A DNA stretch of 55,608 nucleotides from Pontimonas sp. (GTDB lineage: Bacteria; Actinomycetota; Actinomycetes; Actinomycetales; Microbacteriaceae): positions 1 through 55,608 of the forward strand of contig JANQZT010000074.1 of assembly GCA_030728325.1 (NCBI GenBank), given 5' to 3'. Below the pieces are notes generated by a model. That model was not told where the DNA came from, did no database searches, and was given only the letters and a program-made list of their open reading frames with translations. How positions within the stretch are numbered: position 1 is the first letter of the stretch; the number at the start of each line of letters is the position of its first letter. Shown one piece after another: positions 37,036-46,987 of the stretch. Position numbers and translations under genes: made by a program.

Positions 37036-37068
37036 GTGAAACGAGGGGGTCGCTTGTGTGGCGTGTAG
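37036..37068 (+). other. Possible leaderless 10-codon upstream ORF
   Basis: TAGCCT (37023-37028) is followed by 7 bases and GTG at 37036, opening a 10-codon frame (MKRGGRLCGV) that ends at 37068, 12 bases past the SURF1 start. It fits the local leaderless pattern but is too short to prove coding. Confidence 0.2.
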
Positions 37069-37781
37069 CGACGCGTCCGAAATGGATTGCGGCACTCTTC
37101 CTTGCCCTTGGTGTTGCCTCCATTTTCGGCCTCCTGGGCCAATGGCAACTTGATCGCAGTATTGAACAGGCCACTGTTCTGGAGCGCGACACGGAGACTG
37201 TCGTCCCGCTGGAGTCGGTGGCCACACCCCAGAGTGTGACCACCTCGGAGGCCTCTGGCCGGATGGTCAGTGTGGAGTGCCACTATGTCGAGGGTGATGA
37301 TGTGGTGCTCACCAACCGGCGAACGCTCCAAGGTGTTGGTGAGTGGCTGGTGCGCCACTGTATGACAGAGGATGGTTCATCGCTGGCCGTCGCGGTGGGG
37401 TTCGCGCCCTCCGGTCTGACCGAGGGAATGCTGCCGGCAGGGACAACAACCCTCATCGGGCGCTATGTACCCACGGAGTCTCCGCAACAGTCCAACTTCA
37501 TGGACGGGGAAATGTCCACCGTCGCTATCCCCGAGCTTCTGAACCTGTGGGAAAACCCGGGACCCGTCTATGGCGGCTATGTGGTTCTCGCGAGTGCTCC
37601 CGACGGTCTCTCCACGATTGGCACGGAACCACCTCCCACCGAGAGCGAGCTCAACTGGTTGAACCTTTTCTATGCGATGCAGTGGGTCATCTTCGGGGTT
37701 TTCGCGCTCTACCTGTGGTGGCGACTGGTTCGTGACGAGTGGGAGCGTGAAGCCGAGAATCCTCCCACCCGAGCCCCCTAA
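37056..37781 (+). CDS. SURF1 family cytochrome oxidase assembly protein
   Basis: 241 residues with the SURF1 layout: an N-terminal membrane helix (about 9-27, starting after RVATRPKWI), an extracytoplasmic domain with GQWQLDRSIEQATV and TNRRTLQGVGEWLV, and a C-terminal helix (about 207-227) ending YLWWRLVRDEW. SURF1 proteins assist haem insertion into cytochrome c oxidase. GTG start with GAGGGGG upstream. It sits between guaB3 and guaA, as in related genomes. Confidence 0.88.
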   Translation: MWRVATRPKWIAALFLALGVASIFGLLGQWQLDRSIEQATVLERDTETVVPLESVATPQSVTTSEASGRMVSVECHYVEGDDVVLTNRRTLQGVGEWLVRHCMTEDGSSLAVAVGFAPSGLTEGMLPAGTTTLIGRYVPTESPQQSNFMDGEMSTVAIPELLNLWENPGPVYGGYVVLASAPDGLSTIGTEPPPTESELNWLNLFYAMQWVIFGVFALYLWWRLVRDEWEREAENPPTRAP

Positions 37782-37784
37782 ACT
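37779..37784 (+). promoter_or_regulatory. -10 box for the leaderless DUF3817 gene
   Basis: TAAACT overlaps the SURF1 stop codon and ends 6 bases before the ATG at 37791. Confidence 0.45.
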
Positions 37785-37790
37785 TGTGAC

Positions 37791-38216
37791 ATGACCACGG
37801 ATTCTCCCCGCACCCCTACCGTGGTTCCCGACAGGCTGCAGACGGCCCTCAAGTGGTATCGGATTGCCGCCTGGATTACGGGAATTTTGCTCCTCCTTCT
37901 CGCCGTCGAAATCATCGCCAAGTATGGCTACGGCTATGAGGTAGAGATGTTCGGTGATCAAGGTCTGTTTGCTCTCGTTCCCAATGACACCGTCCAAGCG
38001 TTCAACCTGTCCCAGGCAACCGTCATCGCCCATGGATGGTTCTATGTTGTCTATCTTTTTGCGTGTTTTCGGGTGTGGAGCATTCTGCGGTGGCCTTTCT
38101 GGCGCTTCCTCTGGTTGGCTTCGGGTGGACTCCTCCCGATCCTCTCCTTCGTGATTGAGCACTATGCCACCAAGACTGTGACCGCCATCGTGGTGGACCT
38201 GCGAGGTGGGGAGTGA
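37791..38216 (+). CDS. DUF3817 integral membrane protein
   Basis: 141 residues with three hydrophobic segments (about 24-43, 78-95 and 103-122). The family pattern is visible: [20 protein letters not shown], then [17 protein letters not shown], a conserved His in a membrane helix. Function unknown. It overlaps the guaA GTG by four bases, so the two are co-translated; a direct link to GMP synthesis is not evident. Confidence 0.87.
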   Translation: MTTDSPRTPTVVPDRLQTALKWYRIAAWITGILLLLLAVEIIAKYGYGYEVEMFGDQGLFALVPNDTVQAFNLSQATVIAHGWFYVVYLFACFRVWSILRWPFWRFLWLASGGLLPILSFVIEHYATKTVTAIVVDLRGGE

Positions 38217-39790
38217 CTCTGAGCGAAGGGCCCCGCCCAGTTTTGGTTGTCGATTTCGGCGCGCAATATGCGCAGCTCATTGCGCGCCGGGTCCGTGAAG
38301 CTGGCGTGTATTCAGAAATCGTGTCCCACGAAGCCAGCGCCGACGAGATCCGGGCGAAGGATCCCGTTGCCATCGTTCTCAGTGGTGGACCCTCCAGCGT
38401 CTATGAAGAAGGATCGCCCAGCCTGAGCCCGGGAATTCTCGAGCTTGGAATCCCCGTCTTCGGTATTTGCTATGGATTCCAGGTCATGGCGAGGGAATTG
38501 GGTGGCGAGGTTGGCAAGACCGGGTTGCGGGAATACGGTGCCACCAGTGCGTCTGTGAAACCCGAGGCAAGCCCGCTGTTTGCCGGTCAGCCCGAGAACC
38601 AAACGACCTGGATGTCCCACGGCGACCAAGTCCAGAAGGCGCCTCCCGGATTTGATGTTCTCGCCTCCACCGATGCGACCTCGGTCGCGGCGTTTGGGTC
38701 ATCGGAGAAGAAAATGTTCGGTGTGCAATGGCACCCCGAGGTCAAGCATTCAGAGCATGGCCAGGCAGTGCTCGAGAACTTTCTTCACGACATTGCAGGA
38801 CTCCCGAATGACTGGAACAGCGGCAATGTCATTGCCGCTCAAGTTGACGCCATCTCCACACAGGTGGGCAGCGCTCGAGTTATTTGTGGTCTCTCCGGTG
38901 GGGTGGATTCGGCTGTGGCAGCGGCGCTCGTCCATGAAGCAGTGGGGGACCAGCTGGTGTGTGTGTTCGTGGACCACGGACTTCTGCGCCAGGGCGAGCG
39001 CGAACAGGTAGAGAAGGATTTTGTGGCGGCCACGGGCGTGCGACTGGTCACTATCGATGCGGAAGCCCAGTTCCTGGAGGCGCTTGCCGGTGTGAGCGAC
39101 CCCGAAACTAAGCGCAAGATCATCGGTCGTGAATTTATCCGCACGTTCGAGAAGGCAGCAGCGGACTTAGTCGCTGAAGCTGCCGAGGAGGGTGGCGAGG
39201 TCAAGTTCTTGGTCCAGGGAACCCTCTATCCCGACATCGTCGAGAGTGGTGGGGGCTCAGGAACCGCCGTCATCAAGAGCCACCACAACGTGGGGGGCCT
39301 GCCCGATGACCTGGAGTTCGACTTGGTCGAACCCCTTCGCACACTCTTCAAAGATGAGGTCCGTGCAATTGGTCGCCAGCTGGGTCTTCCTGAAGAGATT
39401 GTTGGTCGACACCCCTTCCCTGGTCCGGGTTTGGGAATCCGAATCATTGGCGAGGTGACGAAGGAACGCCTCGACACTTTGCGGGCAGCCGACGCGATTG
39501 TGCGAGCCGAGCTCACCCTGGCAGGACTGGATCCAGAGATTTGGCAGTGCCCCGTCGTTCTCCTCGCGGATGTCCGCTCGGTGGGTGTTCAAGGCGATGG
39601 CCGAACCTACGGACACCCCATTGTGCTGCGACCGGTCTCGAGTGAAGACGCCATGACCGCTGATTGGACCAGGCTCCCCTACGACGTGCTCGCGAAAATC
39701 TCGAATCGCATCACCAACGAGGTGGCGGAGGTCAATCGAGTCGTCCTCGATGTGACCTCAAAGCCCCCCGGCACTATTGAGTGGGAGTAG
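38213..39790 (+). CDS. guaA: GMP synthase (glutamine-hydrolysing)
   Basis: Aminates XMP to GMP. The 525-residue product has the class I amidotransferase domain with C86 (FGICYGFQ), H174 and E176 (WHPE), then the ATP pyrophosphatase domain with [14 protein letters not shown] (227-240) and the C-terminal dimerisation domain ending [12 protein letters not shown] start overlapping the DUF3817 gene. It completes the guaB-guaA route. Confidence 0.98.
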   Translation: MTLSEGPRPVLVVDFGAQYAQLIARRVREAGVYSEIVSHEASADEIRAKDPVAIVLSGGPSSVYEEGSPSLSPGILELGIPVFGICYGFQVMARELGGEVGKTGLREYGATSASVKPEASPLFAGQPENQTTWMSHGDQVQKAPPGFDVLASTDATSVAAFGSSEKKMFGVQWHPEVKHSEHGQAVLENFLHDIAGLPNDWNSGNVIAAQVDAISTQVGSARVICGLSGGVDSAVAAALVHEAVGDQLVCVFVDHGLLRQGEREQVEKDFVAATGVRLVTIDAEAQFLEALAGVSDPETKRKIIGREFIRTFEKAAADLVAEAAEEGGEVKFLVQGTLYPDIVESGGGSGTAVIKSHHNVGGLPDDLEFDLVEPLRTLFKDEVRAIGRQLGLPEEIVGRHPFPGPGLGIRIIGEVTKERLDTLRAADAIVRAELTLAGLDPEIWQCPVVLLADVRSVGVQGDGRTYGHPIVLRPVSSEDAMTADWTRLPYDVLAKISNRITNEVAEVNRVVLDVTSKPPGTIEWE

Positions 39791-39800
39791 AGCTACTCCC
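39783..39800. terminator. Short hairpin at the guaA / Bax-inhibitor gene junction
   Basis: GGGAGTAG (39783-39790) and CTACTCCC (39793-39800) are perfect arms two bases apart. The guaA stop TAG and the opposing gene's stop both lie inside the arms. There is no T run, so terminator strength is uncertain. Confidence 0.4.
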
Positions 39801-40578
39801 CGCGGAGAATGGCGAGCAGTCGCAGAATCTCGACGTAGAGCCAGACAACGGTGACCATAATCCCAAAGGCAGCCTGCCAGCCGAATACTCGAGGGGCGCC
39901 CTGCTCAACACCGGCCTGAATGGACTCAAAGTCCATCACCAGTGAGTAGGCGGCGAGGAACACAACCAGGATTCCGAGGAAAACTCCCAGCGGAATTCCG
40001 AAGATTTCCATGCTGCGAAGACCGAACATGCCATCGGTGGCGCCGAAGACCATGAGGCCGAAGTTCACCAGCGAGAACACCATGTAGCCGACCATGGCCA
40101 CCAACACAATGCGGGTCATGCGAGGTGATGTGCGGAACTTTCCATTGAGGAAGAGGAACAATGTCACACCGATGACCGCGAGGGTTCCAAAGACTGCCTG
40201 GGGAACAATGCCTTCCCACATTTGGGAGAAGATGGCGGAGAGCCCACCGACGAAGAGTCCCTGGAAAGCCGCGTAGGTCAGGATGAGGCCCCTCGAGGGC
40301 TGCTTTTTGAAGATGTTGACCAGGGCCAAGACAAAACCGACGATGAAGCCGGGGATGGCAAGAACAGGGACAATCCATCCGACAATGGCGCCGGCCACCA
40401 AGATCCCGAAAGAAATCAGGGTCTTCATGATGGTGTCCTCATAGGACATGCGGCCGGTGTCTGTGCTCGACGCGGACGGACGACCATACATTTCGTCGAG
40501 TTGGTCGGCACTCGGGGTCGCCAGAGAGCTCTCACGGAACGCGAGGGAACGCGCAAATGCGGGGTTGGAGTTCGACAT
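39793..40578 (-). CDS. Bax inhibitor-1/YccA family membrane protein
   Basis: 261 residues: a soluble N terminus (1-45, Ser-rich, ending GRMSYEDTIMKT) and about seven hydrophobic helices. The TMBIM family core is seen in ILTYAAFQGLFVGGLSAIFS and in the late segment YSLVMDFESIQAGVEQGAP, whose acidic residues form the calcium-leak pore in characterised homologues. Role in bacteria unclear. AAAAGG precedes the ATG; the promoter overlaps a palindrome. Confidence 0.9.
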   Translation of the reverse strand: MSNSNPAFARSLAFRESSLATPSADQLDEMYGRPSASSTDTGRMSYEDTIMKTLISFGILVAGAIVGWIVPVLAIPGFIVGFVLALVNIFKKQPSRGLILTYAAFQGLFVGGLSAIFSQMWEGIVPQAVFGTLAVIGVTLFLFLNGKFRTSPRMTRIVLVAMVGYMVFSLVNFGLMVFGATDGMFGLRSMEIFGIPLGVFLGILVVFLAAYSLVMDFESIQAGVEQGAPRVFGWQAAFGIMVTVVWLYVEILRLLAILRGE

Positions 40579-40598
40579 TGTCTGCCTTTTCGCTCGAC

Positions 40599-40620
40599 CA
40601 ATAGGGACATTCCTATTGTA
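40599..40620 (-). promoter_or_regulatory. Palindrome overlapping the -10 of the Bax-inhibitor gene
   Basis: CAATAGG-N6-CCTATTG has perfect 7-bp arms (40599-40605 and 40612-40618). On the minus strand the last bases form the -10 TACAAT (40615-40620), so a protein on the palindrome would block the promoter. The binding factor is unknown. Confidence 0.4.
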
Positions 40621-40656
40621 GAGAGCTTGCTTGAGCCTTGCTGAGGAATTCCCTAA

Positions 40657-41121
40657 CTACAGCTGAAGCCAGGTAGCACCGAGCGTGACGCCCAGAACCA
40701 CCCATCCGATGGTCCAGAGCCATCCCAGTCCCACCGATAACCAGGCAAGTGCTTCACCTCGCTGGCGGGATCGTCGAGTTTGTCCGACCGCGATGTAGCC
40801 AAAGACCATCGCGAACGGACTGAGCGTGAACGCCAAAATCAAGGAAATGACGGAAAGGATGTTGAGTCCGGTCCGGTTGGTCTCCTGGCTGGGCTCCGAC
40901 TCGATGGGCCCGTCGGAGCTGCTCTCGCGGGGGGCTGAGTCAACGTCGAGGGAATCTGACTCTTGGCTGTCCTCTTCGAGGTCAGGAATCTGGAGTGATC
41001 CGGTGTCTCTCAAAATGCGCCCGGTGTCCAAGGACCCGAGATCGACAGTGGGCGCAGGGCGTTCCGGTTCGATCAGACCTGGACCTTCGTCGGGAGAAGC
41101 AGGGGGAGGGGGCATGCTCAC
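40657..41121 (-). CDS. DUF4190-like membrane protein with acidic N terminus
   Basis: 154 residues. The first 85 are Pro/Glu/Asp/Ser-rich and soluble; two hydrophobic segments follow (about 87-107 and 125-150) with SPFAMVFGYIAVGQTRRSRQ between them, the DUF4190 pattern. Function unknown; it resembles in layout the protein at 25653-26042. GTG start; TACCCT six bases upstream (41128-41133) suggests a leaderless message. Divergent from the helicase gene. Confidence 0.75.
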   Translation of the reverse strand: MSMPPPPASPDEGPGLIEPERPAPTVDLGSLDTGRILRDTGSLQIPDLEEDSQESDSLDVDSAPRESSSDGPIESEPSQETNRTGLNILSVISLILAFTLSPFAMVFGYIAVGQTRRSRQRGEALAWLSVGLGWLWTIGWVVLGVTLGATWLQL

Positions 41122-41127
41122 GTCCCC

Positions 41128-41133
41128 AGGGTA
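41128..41133 (-). promoter_or_regulatory. -10 box for the leaderless DUF4190-like gene
   Basis: Minus-strand TACCCT, then GGGGAC, then the GTG at 41121. Confidence 0.4.
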
Positions 41134-41157
41134 TCTTGGGCCATCAGATGTGGGCTT

Positions 41158-41163
41158 TAGACT
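41158..41163 (+). promoter_or_regulatory. Candidate -10 for uvrD1
   Basis: TAGACT ends 9 bases before the uvrD1 ATG, predicting a leader of only two or three bases. Confidence 0.4.
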
Positions 41164-41172
41164 GAGCCAGCT

Positions 41173-43518
41173 ATGTCAGATTCCCCGTCCCCCTTGGTTG
41201 AAGGGTTGAACCCTCGGCAGGTGGAGGCGGTGGAGTATCGGGGGCCCGCCCTCTTGATTGTGGCGGGTGCCGGCTCGGGAAAGACCAGTGTTTTGACCAG
41301 GCGGATCGCCGGTTTGCTGCAGACCCGGGACGCGTGGCCGAGCCAAATTCTTGCCATCACCTTCACCAATAAAGCTGCTGGAGAAATGCGTGAGCGCATC
41401 AGCGGATTGATTGGCGATGCGGCAACGGGAATGTGGATCTCGACCTTCCACTCGGCGTGCGTTCGAATCCTGCGAGCAGAACACGACCGCTTTGGGTACT
41501 CGAGCTCCTTCACCATCTATGACTCTGCTGACCAGCGAGCTCTGGTGAAGAGGATCCTCAAAGAACTTGGGGGCGATGATTTTGGGCTCACCCCTAACGC
41601 CGTCATCGGCAAAATGTCGAGGCTGAAAAACGAGCTGGCCGATGTGGAGTCGTATCGTCGCACCTCCAACTCCCAGGACCCTGCCGATGCGCTATTCATT
41701 GAGGTGTGGGATCGATACCAGCGTCAGCTGCAGAGATCACAGGCGTTTGATTTTGATGACCTGATTGGTCAAACCGTGTACCTCCTGCGGGCGTTCCCCG
41801 ATGTGGCCGCCCGCTACCAGGCACGTTTTCGCCACGTGCTGGTGGATGAGTACCAGGACACTAACCACGCGCAATACGCGCTTATTCGAGAACTCACCAG
41901 ACCCATCCCGCCAGAGCGCGTTCCCGAGAAGCCCGCCGTCCAACGCGCGGACGATGGGTCTGTCCCTGGCGCTTCGCTGACGGTGGTCGGCGACTCAGAT
42001 CAGTCGATCTATGCGTTCCGAGGCGCCGATATCCGCAACATCACCGAGTTTGAGCGGGATTTCCCCGGCGCGAAGGTTGTTCTTTTGGAGCAGAACTATC
42101 GCTCAACGCAAAATATCTTGGATGCCGCCAACGCGGTGATTGGGAACAACTTTGATCGGAAGGCCAAGAACCTCTTTACCGATTTTGGTGCGGGCGAGCA
42201 GATTGTGGGATTTACCGGGTACAGCGCTCACGACGAGGCGCAGTTTGTTGCCGACCAGATCGTCCAGCTCTCCTCGGAAGGTCTTCCCTACTCCGAAATG
42301 GCGGTGTTCTATCGCACGAACGCCCAGACCAGAGCCCTGGAAGACATCTTCATTCGCTCGGGCATCCCCTACCGGGTCATCGGGGGAACCAAGTTCTATG
42401 AGCGTGCGGAGATCAAGGACGCTATTGCCTATTTGGTGACGATTGCGAACCCCGCTGACTCTCTGGCGTTCCGCCGCATCTTGAATACTCCCAAGCGAGG
42501 TATTGGTCCTGCGACCGAGAATGCTCTCGTTCTCCTGGCAGAGAAAGAAGACATCACTCTGCGCGAGGCACTTCGCCGGAGTGGAGAGCTGGGGCTCGGT
42601 CCCAAAGTCACGCAGGCCATGCTCTCCCTGGCGGAATCACTCGATGAAGCCGAAAAGCTCTCCTACACCGAACCCCCGGTGGCAACCCTGGAGAAGATTC
42701 TCAACAACACCGGGTACCTCGCTCTGTTGCAAAACTCTCGTGACCCCCAAGATGAAGCCCGCGCAGAAAACGTGGGAGAGCTCTTGGCTGTCACCCGAGA
42801 GTTTGGACGCAACAATCCCGATGGCACACTCAGTGATTTTCTGACCGAGGTGTCTCTCGTGGCAGCTGCGGACGAGCTCGATGATGCCACCGGGACGGTA
42901 TCGCTAATGACCTTGCACACCGCCAAAGGCCTCGAGTTTGATGTGGTGTTCCTGACTGGGTTGGAGGAGGACCTCATCCCGCATCGGATGAGCGCTCATG
43001 AGCCCGGTGGTCTTCAAGAAGAGCGTCGTCTGCTTTATGTGGGCATTACTCGAGCCAGGCAACGCTTGCACCTGTCGTTAGCAATGACCAGGAGCACCTT
43101 TGGGGACACCGCGATTGCCTCACCGAGCCGGTTCCTCGCCGAGATTCCGCAAGAGCTCATCTCCTGGAGGGAATCTCGGGCGGCCACCGGTGGCTCCGGT
43201 CATGAGCTTGGAGGGCCGATTCGCAGCTCGGGGTGGCAAGGGTCAGGAACCGGCGGTGGTCGATCGCTGACGATGCGGGATCAACTTCCCCCAGCACCCA
43301 AGAAGTCCACTGCCTGGGCCAATCGCGTCACGTCGAGTGTTCGTGACAATGGTGATCTCACCCTGGTTGCGGGTGATCGCATCGAGCACGATGACTTTGG
43401 CCAGGGGAGTGTTCGCCAGGTCAGTGGTGAGGGGGCTAAGCGCATCGCCGAAGTCGACTTTGATACTGCCGGGCGCAAACGCTTGCTGATCAAGATTGCG
43501 CCGATAACCAAGCTCTAG
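41173..43518 (+). CDS. uvrD1: ATP-dependent DNA helicase UvrD1/PcrA
   Basis: Superfamily 1 3'-5' helicase for nucleotide excision repair and replication conflicts. The 781-residue product has Walker A AGAGSGKTS at 32-40, motif II DEYQDTNHAQY, motif III GDSDQSIYAFRGAD, and motif VI VGITRARQRLHLSL. The last 60 residues (GDRIEHDDFGQGSVRQVSGE) form the Tudor-like domain that binds RNA polymerase in homologues. Synteny with sucCD matches mycobacterial uvrD1. Confidence 0.96.
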   Translation: MSDSPSPLVEGLNPRQVEAVEYRGPALLIVAGAGSGKTSVLTRRIAGLLQTRDAWPSQILAITFTNKAAGEMRERISGLIGDAATGMWISTFHSACVRILRAEHDRFGYSSSFTIYDSADQRALVKRILKELGGDDFGLTPNAVIGKMSRLKNELADVESYRRTSNSQDPADALFIEVWDRYQRQLQRSQAFDFDDLIGQTVYLLRAFPDVAARYQARFRHVLVDEYQDTNHAQYALIRELTRPIPPERVPEKPAVQRADDGSVPGASLTVVGDSDQSIYAFRGADIRNITEFERDFPGAKVVLLEQNYRSTQNILDAANAVIGNNFDRKAKNLFTDFGAGEQIVGFTGYSAHDEAQFVADQIVQLSSEGLPYSEMAVFYRTNAQTRALEDIFIRSGIPYRVIGGTKFYERAEIKDAIAYLVTIANPADSLAFRRILNTPKRGIGPATENALVLLAEKEDITLREALRRSGELGLGPKVTQAMLSLAESLDEAEKLSYTEPPVATLEKILNNTGYLALLQNSRDPQDEARAENVGELLAVTREFGRNNPDGTLSDFLTEVSLVAAADELDDATGTVSLMTLHTAKGLEFDVVFLTGLEEDLIPHRMSAHEPGGLQEERRLLYVGITRARQRLHLSLAMTRSTFGDTAIASPSRFLAEIPQELISWRESRAATGGSGHELGGPIRSSGWQGSGTGGGRSLTMRDQLPPAPKKSTAWANRVTSSVRDNGDLTLVAGDRIEHDDFGQGSVRQVSGEGAKRIAEVDFDTAGRKRLLIKIAPITKL

Positions 43519-43533
43519 GCGCGCAAGGCGTGA

Positions 43534-43558
43534 CTCCTCACCGGGTAGGGTTGAGGAG
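43534..43558 (+). terminator. Possible terminator after uvrD1
   Basis: CTCCTCA (43534-43540) and TGAGGAG (43552-43558) are perfect arms around an 11-base loop, without a T run. It lies in the gap before sucC. Confidence 0.35.
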
Positions 43559-43632
43559 GTTCCGCGCTCTCACCGGTGCGAGTCTTTGGCGGAATCATCT
43601 CCCAACCGACATAACCGGAAGGACCTTCGGGC

Positions 43633-44796
43633 GTGGATTTATACGAGTATCAAGCCAGAGACATGTTTGAGCGACACGGTGTTCCCGTGTTGGCGGGCCT
43701 CATCGCCGACACTCCTGAGCAGGCGAAAGCAGCGGCCGAGAAGCTCGGCGGTCTCACCGTCGTGAAAGCCCAGGTCAAGACCGGTGGTCGAGGCAAAGCC
43801 GGTGGAGTCAAGGTTGCCCCCACAGCTGAGGACGCTTTCACCGCCGCACAGGCAATCCTGGGACTCGACATCAAGGGCCACATCGTTCACCGTGTCATGG
43901 TCGCCGCCGGTGCCGCAATCGCCCAGGAGTTCTACTTCTCGGTGTTGCTGGATCGTGCGAACCGCAACTACCTCGTGCTCTGCAGCTACGAGGGCGGTAT
44001 GGAGATTGAGCAGCTTGCCGAGGAGCGTCCGGAAGCGCTCGCTCGCGTTGCCATTGATCCCTCTCAGGGCATCGACCTAGCGAAGGCCACCGAGATTGCT
44101 CATCAAGCCAAGTTCCCGGCTGAGCTGGTCGACCTCGTCGCCCCTGTGTTTGTGAAGCTCTATGACGTGTTCGTGAAAGAGGACGCCACCCTGGTGGAGG
44201 TGAACCCCCTGGTGTTGACCGAGTCCGGCGACATCATCGCTCTGGATGGCAAGGTCACCCTGGATGAAAACGCCGAGTTCCGTCAGCCTCACCACGCTGA
44301 GCTTGCGGATTCCGCCACCGCGGACCCACTGGAAGAAAAAGCCAAAGCTCACGACCTGAACTACGTGAAGCTCGATGGTGAGGTCGGGGTCATCGGAAAC
44401 GGTGCCGGGTTGGTGATGTCCACCCTCGACGTCGTGGCGTATGCCGGCGAGAAGCACGGGGGTGTGAAGCCCGCGAACTTCCTCGATATCGGTGGTGGAG
44501 CATCCGCCGAGGTCATGGCCGCTGGGCTCGATGTGATTTTGGGAGACCCGCAGGTCAAGAGCGTCTTTGTGAACGTCTTCGGAGGCATCACCGCCTGTGA
44601 CGCGGTGGCTAACGGAATCGTCAAGGCCCTCGAGATGATTGGCGAGGGTGCGACTAAGCCTCTCGTTGTTCGTCTGGATGGCAACAGTGTCGAGAAGGGT
44701 CGCGAGATTCTTGCGGCTGCCAACCACCCGTTGGTCACTCTCGCCGACACCATGGATCAGGGCGCGGATCGCGCCGCCGAATTAGCGTCGAAGTAA
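43633..44796 (+). CDS. sucC: Succinyl-CoA synthetase beta subunit
   Basis: ADP/GDP-binding subunit of the TCA step making ATP from succinyl-CoA. The 387-residue product starts [20 protein letters not shown] (GTG start after GGAAGG), has an ATP-grasp domain with [16 protein letters not shown], and ends in the CoA-ligase domain containing [20 protein letters not shown]. sucD follows after 9 bases. Confidence 0.97.
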   Translation: MDLYEYQARDMFERHGVPVLAGLIADTPEQAKAAAEKLGGLTVVKAQVKTGGRGKAGGVKVAPTAEDAFTAAQAILGLDIKGHIVHRVMVAAGAAIAQEFYFSVLLDRANRNYLVLCSYEGGMEIEQLAEERPEALARVAIDPSQGIDLAKATEIAHQAKFPAELVDLVAPVFVKLYDVFVKEDATLVEVNPLVLTESGDIIALDGKVTLDENAEFRQPHHAELADSATADPLEEKAKAHDLNYVKLDGEVGVIGNGAGLVMSTLDVVAYAGEKHGGVKPANFLDIGGGASAEVMAAGLDVILGDPQVKSVFVNVFGGITACDAVANGIVKALEMIGEGATKPLVVRLDGNSVEKGREILAAANHPLVTLADTMDQGADRAAELASK

Positions 44797-44805
44797 GGAC
44801 AGAAC

Positions 44806-45690
44806 GTGTCAATTTTTCTGACTAAAGATTCCAAAGTCATCGTTCAGGGCATCACCGGTGGTGAAGGTTCGAAGCACACAGCACTAATGCTGGCCGCGGG
44901 TACTCAGGTCGTGGGCGGTGTGAATGCTCGTAAGGCGGGCACGACCGTGACTCACGGCGATGTCGAGCTCCCAGTCTTCGGCACGGTGAAAGAGGCCATG
45001 GAGAAGACCGGCGCAGATGTGTCAGTTGCCTTTGTGCCTCCTGCTTTTGCCAAAGATGCCGCCATCGAGGCAATCGATGCCCACATTCCCCTGCTGGTGA
45101 TCATCACCGAGGGCATCCCCGTTCAAGACACCGCCGAGCTGTGGGCTCACGCGGGAAGTGTCGGCAAGACCCGCATCATCGGCCCGAACTGCCCCGGCAT
45201 TATTACCCCCGGTGAAGCGCTCGCCGGCATCACCCCGGCAACAATTACCGGTAAGGGACCCATCGGATTGGTGTCCAAGTCGGGAACACTGACCTACCAA
45301 ATGATGTTTGAGTTGCGCGACATTGGCTTCTCCACCGCTATTGGTATCGGTGGTGACCCGATTGTGGGGCCCACCCACATCGATGCACTGGAAGCTTTTG
45401 AAAATGATCCAGAGACGAAGGCGATTGTGATGATTGGTGAGATTGGTGGCGACGCCGAAGAGCGCGCTGCCGACTTCATCAAGGCTCACGTGACCAAGCC
45501 CGTGGTGGGTTACGTTGCGGGCTTCACTGCGCCTGAGGGCAAAACTATGGGTCACGCGGGAGCCATCGTGTCAGGGTCTGCGGGAACCGCAGCTGCGAAG
45601 AAAGAAGCTCTCGAAGCTGCTGGCGTGAAGGTGGGGAAGACTCCTTCGGAGGCTGCCGCACTGATGCGCGAGATTATTCAGTCGCACTAG
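44806..45690 (+). CDS. sucD: Succinyl-CoA synthetase alpha subunit
   Basis: CoA-binding subunit with the phosphorylated histidine H250 in [13 protein letters not shown]. The 294-residue product begins with a Rossmann domain ([20 protein letters not shown]) and contains [21 protein letters not shown] start. It forms a heteromer with SucC. Confidence 0.97.
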   Translation: MSIFLTKDSKVIVQGITGGEGSKHTALMLAAGTQVVGGVNARKAGTTVTHGDVELPVFGTVKEAMEKTGADVSVAFVPPAFAKDAAIEAIDAHIPLLVIITEGIPVQDTAELWAHAGSVGKTRIIGPNCPGIITPGEALAGITPATITGKGPIGLVSKSGTLTYQMMFELRDIGFSTAIGIGGDPIVGPTHIDALEAFENDPETKAIVMIGEIGGDAEERAADFIKAHVTKPVVGYVAGFTAPEGKTMGHAGAIVSGSAGTAAAKKEALEAAGVKVGKTPSEAAALMREIIQSH

Positions 45691-45718
45691 TGTCGGGCCT
45701 CCTGTGGGGGGCTAGCGA

Positions 45719-45724
45719 TAGGCT
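45719..45724 (+). promoter_or_regulatory. Candidate -10 for perM
   Basis: TAGGCT ends 9 bases before the ATG at 45734, predicting a two- or three-base leader. Confidence 0.3.
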
Positions 45725-45733
45725 CATGTCGCC

Positions 45734-46978
45734 ATGAATGCCCGTCTTAATGCGCTTGCCACCGTGCTGGATGTTGTGGTGCTGGTGGGCCTCGGACTGG
45801 GGTTGTTTTTTGCACCCCTGACGCTCGTGTGGGCTTTTGATGATGGTTTTGCCACCGATCTCTTGTTGTCCTGGGCCATCGCGGTGGACGGTTGGATGTT
45901 GGGCCACGGTGTTCCCCTGACGTTTACGTTGGACCCCCTGCTGGCGCAGTCCCTGTCGCTCGGGGACACCAACAGCAACTTTGTGGTTGACGTCGCGTTG
46001 TTGGGTGTGGGGCTGCTCACTCTTCTGTGGGGCTACCGCATCGGTCGACGCAGTGGCACTCGCATTTATCCGGTCTCTACCTGGTTCTTGGCGGTGGGGA
46101 CGCTCGTGGCTTTGAGCTTCGCCATGGTCTTTTTCCTCCCCGCGCACATGGTCTCGATGGAGCTCATGGATGCTCTGGTGAGGCCAGCCCTGTTCCTCGC
46201 GGCCGGACTTGCACTTGCCACCTGGGTGGGGTCGAGAGCTCCTGGAGGGCAAGTCTTGGAGGGTGTCCTACCGGAAGGCCTGCTCGCTGTTCTTCGAACC
46301 GGAGTCAAAGCGGGCGGGGCGTCTTTGGTTGGTCTCGTGGGAGTTGCGGCACTCAGTGTCGCGGGTCTTGTCCTGGTGTCGTTTGGCACCATGATCACCC
46401 TCTATGAGTCTTTGCAACCGGGAGTGTGGGGCATCATCGTGTTGTCGATGGCTCAACTGGCACTCTTACCCACCGCCATTGTGTGGAGCGTGATGTGGAT
46501 GGTCGGCCCTGGCTTCGCTCTGGGAACCGGAGCCTTGGTGTCTCCCTTGGGCTCGACTCTTCAAGCTGTCCCAGCGCTGCCGATATTGGGCATTATTCCG
46601 GCGAATCCCCCGGTGGGCGCCATCATGGTTATCGCCATTCCGTTGGCGGTGTCCTTCATTGCAGGAGTCGCTGCCACCGCCATGCTGCTGGGCGAGAAGC
46701 CCGGCAGCCTCTGGCGCAGCGTTCAGAGCACCGAGATTCACCAACAACCGCTGCTGCGGATTGTTGCAGCCTCCGCCTTGGCAGGCGGCCTCGGCGCCTT
46801 CGGTGGTTTTCTGCTCGCTGCGATGACGAGTGGTGCTGCCGGACCTGGCCGATTCCAGAATGTTGGTGCTGACCCAGCGCAGATCGCGCTCTGGTGGGGC
46901 GTGGAAATCTTTGTCGGAGTGCTGTTGGGCCTGGTCTCGGGCGCTCTGGGGCGTCGCAGCCAGATGGCTGCTCGATAG
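45734..46978 (+). CDS. PerM-type membrane protein (DUF6350)
   Basis: 414 residues with ten or so hydrophobic helices; WSVMWMVGPGFALGTGALVS in the middle is the recognisable family segment. Position between sucD and purN matches mycobacterial Rv0955/PerM, linked there to cell division and FtsB stability. That function is inferred by family and synteny only. Confidence 0.8.
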   Translation: MNARLNALATVLDVVVLVGLGLGLFFAPLTLVWAFDDGFATDLLLSWAIAVDGWMLGHGVPLTFTLDPLLAQSLSLGDTNSNFVVDVALLGVGLLTLLWGYRIGRRSGTRIYPVSTWFLAVGTLVALSFAMVFFLPAHMVSMELMDALVRPALFLAAGLALATWVGSRAPGGQVLEGVLPEGLLAVLRTGVKAGGASLVGLVGVAALSVAGLVLVSFGTMITLYESLQPGVWGIIVLSMAQLALLPTAIVWSVMWMVGPGFALGTGALVSPLGSTLQAVPALPILGIIPANPPVGAIMVIAIPLAVSFIAGVAATAMLLGEKPGSLWRSVQSTEIHQQPLLRIVAASALAGGLGAFGGFLLAAMTSGAAGPGRFQNVGADPAQIALWWGVEIFVGVLLGLVSGALGRRSQMAAR

Positions 46979-46981
46979 GCT
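46976..46981 (+). promoter_or_regulatory. -10 box for leaderless purN
   Basis: TAGGCT overlaps the perM stop and is followed by 6 bases and the GTG at 46988. This favours 46988 over the in-frame GTG at 46982. Confidence 0.4.
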
Positions 46982-46987
46982 GTGAGG

